NCBI GenBank assembly: GCA_937967645.1 | Contig: CALBTT010000224.1 | Span: 1-23,995 of the forward strand | From: an uncultured Zoogloea sp. | GTDB taxonomy: Bacteria; Pseudomonadota; Gammaproteobacteria; Burkholderiales; Rhodocyclaceae | Reading direction: 5' to 3' | DNA length: 23,995 bases | In this document: piece after piece, positions 9,556-16,467 of the stretch | Layout: each line of letters starts with the position of its first letter | Numbering within the stretch: position 1 is the stretch's first letter | Made by a program: the position numbers and the translations under genes | The notes under the pieces: generated by a model | What the model was told of the DNA's origin: nothing | Database searches by the model: none | The model's input: only the letters and a program-made list of their open reading frames with translations

Positions 9556-10341
9556 TCAGGCAGCCTTGCGGCGACGGACCAGACCCATCAGGCCTCCGAG
9601 GCCGAGCAGCGCCAGGCTGCTGGGTTCCGGCACTTGGAAGGAGGCGGAACCGTTGTGGTCCAGGAGACGCTCCTGGGTGCCGCCAGCAACTGCATAGGTC
9701 GGGGAGAAGAAGTTCGGGGCGATGTTGTCGACGTTCATGTCGACGCGGATGCTGGCGCCCAGCAGGCCCAGGTCGATGCCGCCCGAGGTGAAGACGCCGG
9801 CGGCGCTGACTGCAGCAGCGTCAAAGTCGAAGTCGAGCACGCAAGCGCCGCCGGCGATGGCGGAGCTCACCACGCAGTTGCCGCTGCCGTTGGTGCCTTG
9901 GCCGATAACGGTGGCACCGGCTTGCAGGCCGGCGGTCAGGTCGGTGTCGTAGTAAAGGGTGAAGCCGGAGGCGGAGCCGAAGGCGACCTGGTAGAAACCG
10001 GGGAGGGCGAAGGCCACCGCGCCGACCAGCGGGTTGAACACTGCGAACAGCTGGTAGCCGCCAGTGGTGTTCAGGCCGGTGTTGTTGATCGGGTTGCCAA
10101 CGCTATCGGTGAAGCCGAAGCCTGCAACAAAGCCGGTTTCAACGAAGGTGTCACCAGCGTCGACAAGGCCATTGTTGTTGCTGTCGGTCAGAACGACGGA
10201 GGAAGCGCCGCCAGAGATCTGGACTTGGGTAAAGTCGAAGGTGTTGCTGCCACCCAGGGAAGTATTGTCAAAGGTGGTGGGAGCGGCGAAGGCCGACAGC
10301 GGTGCGACCAGAGCCAGGCCGACGAGAGTCTTTTTAAACAT
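9556..10341 (-). CDS. PEP-CTERM sorting domain exported protein (PepA-like, flocculation-associated type)
   Basis: The 261-residue protein has a Sec signal peptide (about 1-19, MFKKTLVGLALV then SAFA, cleaved before A20). At residues 237-261 it has a C-terminal sorting signal: the VPEP motif, a hydrophobic helix and a final RRRK cluster. PEP-CTERM proteins are exported, processed by an exosortase, and linked to exopolysaccharide and floc formation. The middle is Gly/Asn/Thr-rich and low in charge. A loop, DSNNNGLVDAGD (53-64), has the spacing of a calcium-binding loop. Two cysteines (156 and 167) could form a disulfide. Length, the Asp/Asn loop and signal arrangement recall the flocculation-associated PepA family, but I cannot confirm membership. 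AAGGAGT precedes the ATG. No exosortase gene is in the window. A sigma-54-like promoter is upstream. Confidence 0.92.
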   Translation of the reverse strand: MFKKTLVGLALVAPLSAFAAPTTFDNTSLGGSNTFDFTQVQISGGASSVVLTDSNNNGLVDAGDTFVETGFVAGFGFTDSVGNPINNTGLNTTGGYQLFAVFNPLVGAVAFALPGFYQVAFGSASGFTLYYDTDLTAGLQAGATVIGQGTNGSGNCVVSSAIAGGACVLDFDFDAAAVSAAGVFTSGGIDLGLLGASIRVDMNVDNIAPNFFSPTYAVAGGTQERLLDHNGSASFQVPEPSSLALLGLGGLMGLVRRRKAA

Positions 10342-10398
10342 GAAGTACTCCTTGAGGTTGTGTGGTTGAGGCTGATTTCAACGCCTTGAAACGGATAT

Positions 10399-10415
10399 AG
10401 CAAGACATGGGCCTG
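10399..10415 (-). promoter_or_regulatory. Candidate sigma-54 (RpoN) -24/-12 promoter of the PEP-CTERM gene
   Basis: Read on the minus strand the site is CAGGCCCATGTCTTGCT. It has the invariant GG and GC exactly 10 bases apart and a complete TTGCT -12 element; the -24 element matches at G, G, C and C. Transcription would start near 10388, leaving a leader of about 47 bases. PEP-CTERM genes of floc-forming betaproteobacteria are, as I recall, controlled by RpoN with the PrsK/PrsR two-component system, which fits. Confidence 0.6.
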
Positions 10416-10504
10416 CTTTTTTGTGGATGGCTTAGTCATCTGATTTTACAAATAAAAATTTTGTCGCGAGTGCTTCGTGGGGTCGGCGCGGACTCGGTTT
10501 TGAT

Positions 10505-10529
10505 GATGTCTGTAAAAAATGCCGACATC
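10505..10529. promoter_or_regulatory. Inverted repeat, possible enhancer-binding site
   Basis: GATGTC (10505-10510) and GACATC (10524-10529) are exact inverted copies 13 bases apart, so the centres of the half-sites are two helical turns apart on one face of the DNA. The site lies about 117-141 bases upstream of the predicted sigma-54 start, a usual place for an enhancer-binding activator. Activator identity is inference. Confidence 0.4.
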
Positions 10530-10662
10530 CATCCGAGAGACGGTTGGGTACCGGAGGCTTCCAAGGCTGAAGGAGCGTGCTGGTTGCCTTGCCGGATGCT
10601 AGGTATCATGAGAACTCAACCGATTCCTATGCAGATCACAGGGCGCGTGCCGTCTCGAGACG

Positions 10663-11907
10663 ATGATTGCTCTATCCACCATGATGCTGGAGCTGGACGT
10701 TGCCGCTCGCAACGTATTGCGCCAGAAACGTCGGGCCTTGTTCGCCCTGCTCACCATCGTGGGCGGGGTCGTAGCCCTGATACTTGCAAGCGGATTCATC
10801 GCATGGATTTTCGTGCAGATGAGGGAATCCACGATCCAGTCCCAGCTGGGGCACGTGCAGGTTGTGAGACCCGGATATTTTGAAGGCGGTGCATCAGACC
10901 CTTATGCCAACTTGCTGCCTGCCGACGAGGCGGACGGGGAATTGCGAAGGCTCTCGGCTGTGCCGGGCGTGCAGGTCGTGGCGCCACGTCTCGCCTTCAC
11001 GGGCCTGATCAGTTTTGGCGATGCGACCCTGTCGTTCTCCGGAGAGGGCGTGGACCCCGACAAGGAGAGCCGCTTGAGCAAGGGTATTCAGATCGTCTCC
11101 GGTCAGCCCATGTCGTCGGCGGATCCTTCGGGGCTGGTCATTGGGGAAGGTCTGGCTGCCAATCTGGGTGTCAAGGTCGGGGATACCGTGGTGCTGCTCG
11201 CGACGACGAAGTCCGGAGGCCTGAATGGGGTGGAGTGCCATGTAAGAGGCATTTTTTCGACTTACACCAAGTCTTTCGATGACAGTTCGTTGCGGGTTCC
11301 GCTCGCGACCGTGCGAAAGCTCGTCAAGGTTGCGGGTGCGACGAATTGGGTCGTGGTGCTGGATCGAACGGAAATGACTGACGCATTTCTGGGGCAGTAC
11401 GGTGCGCAGCTCAAGGGCAAGGGGTTCGAATTGGTGCCCTGGTATCAGCTGGCTGACTTCTACAACAAGACCGTTGTGCTTTTTTCCCGCCAAGTGGGGG
11501 TCGTCAAGCTTCTGATCGGGATGATCATCATTCTGTCGATTTCCAATACCCTTTCCATGGCGGTCATTGAGCGGATGAGCGAGATCGGGACGGCCATGGC
11601 GTTGGGGCGTAAGCGCAAGGCCATATTGAGAATGTTCATCATCGAAGGCACGATCCTGGGTTTGCTGGGCGGGGCCCTGGGTGTTGCGATCGGTTTTGTT
11701 CTTGCTCAGGTCATTTCGGCGATCGGCATTCCGATGCCCCCGCCTCCCGGCATGGCAAAGGGTTATATCGGCGAGATCCTGGTCACGCCGTCACTGGTTT
11801 TCGATGCGTTGCTGCTCGCCGTTGGAACCACGCTCATCGCCAGCATCATTCCCGCCTGGAGAGCATCGAACGTGATCATCGTGGATGCCTTGCGGCATCA
11901 GCGTTGA
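10663..11907 (+). CDS. ABC transporter permease, FtsX/LolC-MacB type (first of tandem pair)
   Basis: The 414-residue inner-membrane protein has one transmembrane helix near the N-terminus (about 27-50), a large periplasmic MacB-core-like domain (about 55-270), and three C-terminal helices (about 278-300, 330-355 and 380-402) that form the FtsX domain. It ends in the typical IVDALR segment and carries the GIPMPPPPG loop. Such permeases use ATP hydrolysis by a separate LolD-like subunit for lipoprotein transfer, export or mechanical signalling. The start is uncertain: the ATG at 10663 lacks a good ribosome site, and the ATG at 10684 (MLELDVAARN) aligns better with the paralogue downstream. The next gene begins 10 bases later. 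No ATPase gene is adjacent on either side. Confidence 0.9.
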   Translation: MIALSTMMLELDVAARNVLRQKRRALFALLTIVGGVVALILASGFIAWIFVQMRESTIQSQLGHVQVVRPGYFEGGASDPYANLLPADEADGELRRLSAVPGVQVVAPRLAFTGLISFGDATLSFSGEGVDPDKESRLSKGIQIVSGQPMSSADPSGLVIGEGLAANLGVKVGDTVVLLATTKSGGLNGVECHVRGIFSTYTKSFDDSSLRVPLATVRKLVKVAGATNWVVVLDRTEMTDAFLGQYGAQLKGKGFELVPWYQLADFYNKTVVLFSRQVGVVKLLIGMIIILSISNTLSMAVIERMSEIGTAMALGRKRKAILRMFIIEGTILGLLGGALGVAIGFVLAQVISAIGIPMPPPPGMAKGYIGEILVTPSLVFDALLLAVGTTLIASIIPAWRASNVIIVDALRHQR

Positions 11908-11917
11908 GGTAAGCACC

Positions 11918-13132
11918 ATGTCGATCACTCTGGCTCTACGTAACATCCTGAGGCAAAAGCTTCGCAGTGGCGTCACCCTGATGGCGGTTGCTTTTGGGGT
12001 GGTGGGGCTGATCCTTGCGGGAGGATTCATCCAGGACATTTTCGTCCAGTTGGGTGAAGCGATCATCCATTCGCAAACGGGGCATCTTCAGATCTTCAAG
12101 AAGGATTTCCTGGCCAAGGGCACGCGCTCGCCGGAGCGTTTCATGATCGAGAATCCTGCTGCGATTGAAGCCAAGATCGCGCAGCAGGAGGGTGTCGACG
12201 CGGTCATGGGGCGCTTGTATTTTTCAGGGCTTCTCAACAACGGCAGGCGTGATTTTGCGATTGTTGGCGAGGGACTGGAGGCCGACAAGGAGGCGCGTCT
12301 TGGTTCCTTCCTGATGATCACCGAGGGGCGACACCTGCAGGCTGGGGACCGGGGCGGCATCATGCTGGGTGATGGGCTGGCACGTTCCCTTGGTTTGAAG
12401 CCGGGCGACCGGGTGACGCTGCTGGCCAATACGCGGGAGGGCGCCATGAACACGCTTGACCTGCAGGTGGTCGGTGTCTTTCAGACTTTTTCGAAGGAGT
12501 ACGACGCTCGGGCGGTGCGCATTCAGCTGGCGGCTGCTCAGGAGTTGATTTCCAATCCGGGAGTCAATCTGCTGGTCGTGTCGTTGCGTGATACCGCGCA
12601 CACCGACCAGGCGCTGGGGCTGGTCGAAAAGCTCCTGGATGGGAGCGAGTTCGAGGTAAAAAGCTGGAGGACGATCTCGGATTATTACGACAAGGCCGTG
12701 CAACTCTATGATCGGCAGTTCGGCGTGCTTCAGCTCATCATTCTGCTGATGGTCCTGCTCTCTGTGGCGAATAGCGTCAATATGAGCCTGTTCGAGCGTC
12801 AGGGCGAGTTCGGTACCATGCAGGCGCTCGGCAACAAGCGCAGGGATGTCGTGCGTTTGGTGATCATGGAGAGCGCCCTGCTGGGGTTTTCAGGGGCTGT
12901 GATCGGCGTGGTCGCGGGCGTGCTCCTGGCTTTATTGATTTCCGCCATCGGCATTCCCATGCCACCCCCGCCCAATTCGAATGTGGGCTACACCGCCACC
13001 ATCAGAGTGGTGCCCCTGACGATAATGATGGCTTTCTTCATCGGCTTTCTGGCGACGGTGATGGCTGCCGTGCTGCCCGCTCGGAAAATCAGCCGTATCG
13101 CGATTGTTGATGCCCTGCGTCAGAATGTCTGA
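11918..13132 (+). CDS. ABC transporter permease, FtsX/LolC-MacB type (second of tandem pair)
   Basis: The 404-residue paralogue of the preceding permease has the same layout: an N-terminal helix (about 17-40), a periplasmic domain and three C-terminal helices. The shared elements are RNILRQK near the start, GIPMPPPP in the C-terminal part and IVDALR at the end. The pair probably forms a heterodimeric channel, as LolC/LolE do. The ATG at 11918 was chosen because GAGG (11906-11909) overlaps the stop of the first gene and sits 8 bases upstream; the frame is open to 11885, but that start has no ribosome site and would overlap the first gene. Substrate is unknown. The gene converges on the nitroreductase gene. 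Confidence 0.9.
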   Translation: MSITLALRNILRQKLRSGVTLMAVAFGVVGLILAGGFIQDIFVQLGEAIIHSQTGHLQIFKKDFLAKGTRSPERFMIENPAAIEAKIAQQEGVDAVMGRLYFSGLLNNGRRDFAIVGEGLEADKEARLGSFLMITEGRHLQAGDRGGIMLGDGLARSLGLKPGDRVTLLANTREGAMNTLDLQVVGVFQTFSKEYDARAVRIQLAAAQELISNPGVNLLVVSLRDTAHTDQALGLVEKLLDGSEFEVKSWRTISDYYDKAVQLYDRQFGVLQLIILLMVLLSVANSVNMSLFERQGEFGTMQALGNKRRDVVRLVIMESALLGFSGAVIGVVAGVLLALLISAIGIPMPPPPNSNVGYTATIRVVPLTIMMAFFIGFLATVMAAVLPARKISRIAIVDALRQNV

Positions 13133-13143
13133 AGCGCATCTCC

Positions 13144-13163
13144 CGTCTGGCTGCGGCCAGACG
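13144..13163. terminator. Hairpin between convergent permease and nitroreductase genes
   Basis: CGTCTGGC (13144-13151) and GCCAGACG (13156-13163) form a perfect 8-base-pair stem with a TGCG loop, 12 bases after the permease stop. Neither side has a proper T run, so it is a weak or Rho-assisted terminator, possibly for both directions. Confidence 0.5.
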
Positions 13164-13196
13164 TGTGATTGAAGCGCCTGAAAAACTCCGGTTCGC

Positions 13197-14273
13197 TCAG
13201 GGCTGGATGATGAGCTCCTCCAGACTCTTTCGCAGGGATCTTGAGCTTGGGGCGCTGGACTCTCCCAGTCGGCAGAAAAAGCCGATGTCGTCCTGCTCCT
13301 TGAGATGGGCGATGCGCTCCAGAATGCCGGAGATCTCTTTTGCGATCTTCATGGCATGGGGTTCGGCGGAAAATGAGCGCTCACGTCTGGCGTACCAGCG
13401 GAATATGAGCGGGGTCATCTCTGGCTGCAGGAACAGCCCTTGTGCGGTGGCTGTCAGCCAGATGCGCTGGATCGCCATACCCGTTTTGACGTAATCGTCG
13501 ATCCCTGTCAGCTTGCCGCGTGGCTGCAGGACCAGATGTGCTCCGCAGAAGAGCGCGGGCAGCGCATCAAGCTCGATGCGCGGCAGGATCGTTCCGAACA
13601 TGAAGTTGTTGAAGAAGCTGACCCGTTTCCAGCTGCCCATCACCCATCCCATCATGCTGGCCATCAGCGGATCGGCCCCGACGGCTTCCTCCGGAATCTT
13701 GTCATTGCTGAAGCGCGCTCCCCATTCAATCACTTCCCGATGAACCGCATAGGCCTCCGGGCAGGTGAGTCGCACATAGGCGCTGCGCCACAGCAGTTCG
13801 GCAATCTTGAGCTTTTCGGCATTGCTCTCAAAGAAGCGGACGTCGAAATCATCACCTCCAGCGCGTGAGATCGCGCTTTTCTGCTCGTCGCTCAGGCGCT
13901 TCGTTTTCATCATCCGCCGCTGTACGACACGCGATTCAATGAACGGCAGCAACGGGTCGTTGGACAGATCCGGGTTGGGCTGGAAAAAGATGTCGTAGAG
14001 CGCGGTCCCCTCTGGGGTGTCGCTCCTTCTGTTCCAGGAGATCGAGAGTTGCTCAGCACTGGCGGCTATCCTGATCGTTTCGATCAAGGCGCCATGCGCG
14101 ATGTGGCTCGCATGCCCATCAAAGTCGTAAAGGCACCAGTCGCGCGTGTCGCTACCGTGGATGACCACATGACTGTCGCTGATGATCTGGAATTTCCAGG
14201 GCTGACAGTTGTCCCCGCTGGGTGCCCAGCGCGCCAAATCGAGTATCTTGAACAGGTGGGGGGGGATGGTCAT
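13197..14273 (-). CDS. Nitroreductase-family FMN protein, Acg/MoeY-like
   Basis: The 358-residue protein begins with ILDLARWAPSGDNCQPWKF (about 10-28), the FMN-binding signature of the Acg/MoeY branch of nitroreductases, where N and Q contact the flavin. A helical middle follows, and near residues 270-310 GMAIQRIWLTATAQGLFLQP matches the second half of the fold. Such proteins bind FMN; in several the enzymatic activity is unproven. The reaction and substrate cannot be told from sequence. GAGG seven bases before the ATG at 14273 fixes the start. It stands alone on the minus strand, convergent with the permease pair and divergent from argJ. No hydrophobic segment or signal peptide was seen, so it should be cytoplasmic. 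Confidence 0.75.
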   Translation of the reverse strand: MTIPPHLFKILDLARWAPSGDNCQPWKFQIISDSHVVIHGSDTRDWCLYDFDGHASHIAHGALIETIRIAASAEQLSISWNRRSDTPEGTALYDIFFQPNPDLSNDPLLPFIESRVVQRRMMKTKRLSDEQKSAISRAGGDDFDVRFFESNAEKLKIAELLWRSAYVRLTCPEAYAVHREVIEWGARFSNDKIPEEAVGADPLMASMMGWVMGSWKRVSFFNNFMFGTILPRIELDALPALFCGAHLVLQPRGKLTGIDDYVKTGMAIQRIWLTATAQGLFLQPEMTPLIFRWYARRERSFSAEPHAMKIAKEISGILERIAHLKEQDDIGFFCRLGESSAPSSRSLRKSLEELIIQP

Positions 14274-14587
14274 GTGTTGCCTCGCGTTTCGTGTCAGGCC
14301 GTGCCCCTGCTGAGTCTGGGGGGCCTTGAAGGGCAGGCCGACTGACGTGGGGCGGTGGTCAGCTTTCCGATCTGAGCTTCAGAGGTCCGGCCAAGCGATC
14401 CAAGAATACGTGATTCGGAATGGGTTTCCTAGTCGCGCCCTGGAGTGTGGCCAGGCGGCAAGTCGTGTGTGTTGCGCCACTGTGACTGTTGCGTTTTAAG
14501 CCGGCCGGTGATGTCGAGGCGGACTGCGACACGTCTGTGCTGATAGTCTATCGGTCTTTCTCATTGTCTGTTCTTGGAGTTGTAGCC
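14274..14587. other. Divergent 314-base intergenic region between nitroreductase and argJ
   Basis: No gene was identified. It must hold promoters for both flanking genes, but no confident -35/-10 pair was found on either strand. A short palindrome GATAGTCTATC lies at 14542-14552, 36 bases before the argJ start. The argJ ribosome site GGAG is at 14576-14579, and the minus-strand GAGG of the nitroreductase lies next to 14280. The argJ frame is open back to 14489, but this reads as non-family sequence. Confidence 0.5.
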
Positions 14588-15826
14588 ATGCCCGTATTGT
14601 TGTCCTTCCCCGAAGCAGCGGACCTCTTGCCCGTAGCCGGTGTCCGCCTCGGCGTGACCGAGGCCGCCATCCGCAAGCAGAACCGCAAGGATCTGACCTT
14701 GATCGAACTGGCGCCGGGGGCACGCGTGGCAGGGGTGTTCACTCAGAACCGTTTCTGTGCCGCGCCCGTGCAGGTGTGTAAGGCCCACCTGCCGGCTGGC
14801 CAGGTGCGGGCGCTGGTGATCAATACCGGGGTGGCCAACGCGGGTACCGGGGAGCCTGGGCTGGCGGCCGCCCGCGCCAGCTGCGAGGCGGTGGGGGCGC
14901 TCCTGGGCGTGTCGGCGGAGCAGGTGCTGCCCTTCTCCACCGGGGTGATCCTCGAGCCCCTGCCGGTTGACCGCCTGGTGGCCGGACTGCCTGCTGCCCG
15001 CGAGGCCTTGCGGGCTGACGGATGGTTCGACGCCTGCCACGGCATCATGACGACCGATACGGTGCCCAAGGCGGCCTCCCGCCAGGTCACCATCGGTGGC
15101 AAGACGGTGACCCTCACCGGCATGTCGAAGGGCGCCGGCATGATCAAGCCGAACATGGCGACCATGCTGGGCTTCCTGGCCACTGACGCGGACGTGGCCC
15201 AGCCCCTGCTGGACGCCCTGGTCAAGGAGGTCGCCGATCTGTCCTTCAACAGCATCACGGTGGACGGCGACACCTCGACCAACGACAGCTTCATCCTGAT
15301 CGCCACCGGCCAGGCCGGCAACCCGACCGTGTCGGACGCCGCGTCGGCTGACTACGCAGCACTCCGTGCCGCGGTGCTGGACCTCTCCATCTGGCTGGCC
15401 CAGGCCATCGTGCGGGATGGGGAGGGCGCCACCAAGTTCATCACCCTGCAGATCGAGGGAGGGGCGAGCCGCGATGAATGCCGCAAGGTCGGCTACGCGA
15501 TCGGGCACTCGCCGCTGGTCAAGACGGCCTTCTTTGCGTCGGACCCCAACCTCGGACGCATCCTGGCCGCGATCGGCTATGCCGGCATCGATGACCTCGA
15601 TGTCTCCCGCCTGCGTGTCTGGCTGGCCAGCGGTGGCGAGGAGGTGCTGGTGGCCGAGAAGGGCGGCCGGGCGGCGAGTTACCGGGAAGAGGCCGGTGCG
15701 CGGGTCATGCAGCAAGCCGAGATCACCGTGCGGGTCGACCTCGCCCGGGGTTCCGAGACGGCCACCCTGTGGTCCTGCGACTTCTCCTATGACTACGTGA
15801 AGATCAACGCGGATTACCGCTCCTGA
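14588..15826 (+). CDS. argJ: Bifunctional glutamate N-acetyltransferase / ornithine acetyltransferase ArgJ
   Basis: ArgJ moves the acetyl group from N-acetylornithine to glutamate (and in bifunctional forms also from acetyl-CoA), recycling acetyl in arginine synthesis. The 412-residue precursor is cut by itself between A191 and T192 in the motif GMIKPNMATMLGF; T192 becomes the catalytic nucleophile of the beta chain. The ending DYVKINADYRS is canonical. The ATG at 14588 was chosen because GGAG lies eight bases upstream and MPVLLSFPEAADLLPVAGVRLG is a standard N-terminus; an upstream in-frame ATG at 14489 adds 33 residues without family similarity. Whether it is mono- or bifunctional is not visible. 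The 3' end overlaps the convergent MshJ-like gene by 13 bases. Confidence 0.97.
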   Translation: MPVLLSFPEAADLLPVAGVRLGVTEAAIRKQNRKDLTLIELAPGARVAGVFTQNRFCAAPVQVCKAHLPAGQVRALVINTGVANAGTGEPGLAAARASCEAVGALLGVSAEQVLPFSTGVILEPLPVDRLVAGLPAAREALRADGWFDACHGIMTTDTVPKAASRQVTIGGKTVTLTGMSKGAGMIKPNMATMLGFLATDADVAQPLLDALVKEVADLSFNSITVDGDTSTNDSFILIATGQAGNPTVSDAASADYAALRAAVLDLSIWLAQAIVRDGEGATKFITLQIEGGASRDECRKVGYAIGHSPLVKTAFFASDPNLGRILAAIGYAGIDDLDVSRLRVWLASGGEEVLVAEKGGRAASYREEAGARVMQQAEITVRVDLARGSETATLWSCDFSYDYVKINADYRS

Positions 15827-16467
15827 GTGTCCCGGAGCGTTGCCTCTCCCGCTGGCGGAGGGGCTGCGTTCCTGGCTTCGGCCTGTCCTGCATCCTTCTC
15901 CCCCCGCTGGATGTAGGTCCGCTCAAGCTCGCAACGGGCTTGGAGGCGGGCTGGGGCGTCGCGCTCCTGTGTGAGGGACAGCCGGCAGTGGCGGGTCATG
16001 ACGCCTGACCCGACCTGCTCCAGGCGGCGCATCAGGGCCAGGAAGTCTTCCTCGTGCCGGAGCACGGCATCGACGTGCAGGGTGGCCGTGCGCAATAAGG
16101 ACGTATCTGAGGCCTGGATCGCCGGACCTTCCGGGGCCAGCGCGTAGTGCAGGGCGAGCAGGTGGCGGTCCTGGCGCGCCTTGCCGAGGGCTTCGTGCCA
16201 GCGAGACTCATCGATTGCCCGGTCAAGGCCGTGCTGGTGGAGCCTGGCCAGCTGGGCCTGCGCCCGCTGGTCGCGGCGGAGGAGGTCTTCCGCTGCCGAA
16301 ACCTTGGCGGTGGCATCCGCCAGGGCAGCCCGGGCGGCATCCCTCTGGATGCGCGCGGTGTTGAGCGTATGGCGGCTGAAGAGGAGTATCCCGAGCGCGG
16401 CGAGCACTGGCAGGGCGAGGGCCAGGGCCGGTACTTTCCGGGTGATGGAGGAGAGGCTGTTTTTCAT
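15814..16467 (-). CDS. MshJ/GspM/PilO-like inner-membrane assembly protein
   Basis: The 217-residue protein has a single N-terminal transmembrane helix (about 12-30), then a helical, probably coiled-coil stretch (about 36-75), then a small periplasmic domain (about 100-190). That plan, the length (near that of Vibrio MshJ) and the last place in the operon point to the GspM/PilO/MshJ role: pairing with the GspL/MshI-type neighbour to link cytoplasmic ATPase and outer-membrane parts. Sequence identity to any one family is not clear by eye. The C-terminal tail (about 190-217) is polar and low in complexity. The start ATG overlaps the stop of the upstream gene by four bases (ATGA), a sign of coupled translation. 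It runs 13 bases into argJ from the other side. Confidence 0.65.
   Translation of the reverse strand: MKNSLSSITRKVPALALALPVLAALGILLFSRHTLNTARIQRDAARAALADATAKVSAAEDLLRRDQRAQAQLARLHQHGLDRAIDESRWHEALGKARQDRHLLALHYALAPEGPAIQASDTSLLRTATLHVDAVLRHEEDFLALMRRLEQVGSGVMTRHCRLSLTQERDAPARLQARCELERTYIQRGEKDAGQAEARNAAPPPAGEATLRDTQER

Larger units (their letters stand above)
10342..10662. other. Divergent 321-base intergenic region between PEP-CTERM and permease genes
   Basis: No gene was seen here. On the minus strand it carries the PEP-CTERM ribosome binding site, a candidate sigma-54 promoter (10399-10415), an A/T-rich stretch (about 10441-10463) and an inverted repeat (10505-10529). On the plus strand, a promoter for the first ABC permease gene must also lie here or further in, but no good -35/-10 pair was found; TATCAT at 10604-10609 is the only weak -10-like hexamer noted. 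Confidence 0.6.

Noticed and set aside
10407..10883. 158-codon plus-strand frame before the first permease
   Set aside because: It overlaps the permease in another frame and lies over the minus-strand sigma-54 site; no protein family features.
11885..11917. Upstream in-frame ATG extending the second permease by 11 residues
   Set aside because: It overlaps the first permease and has no ribosome site; the ATG at 11918 has GAGG and aligns with the paralogue.
14489..14587. Upstream in-frame ATG extending ArgJ by 33 residues
   Set aside because: The extra residues are not typical of ArgJ, and the ATG at 14588 has a well-placed GGAG.
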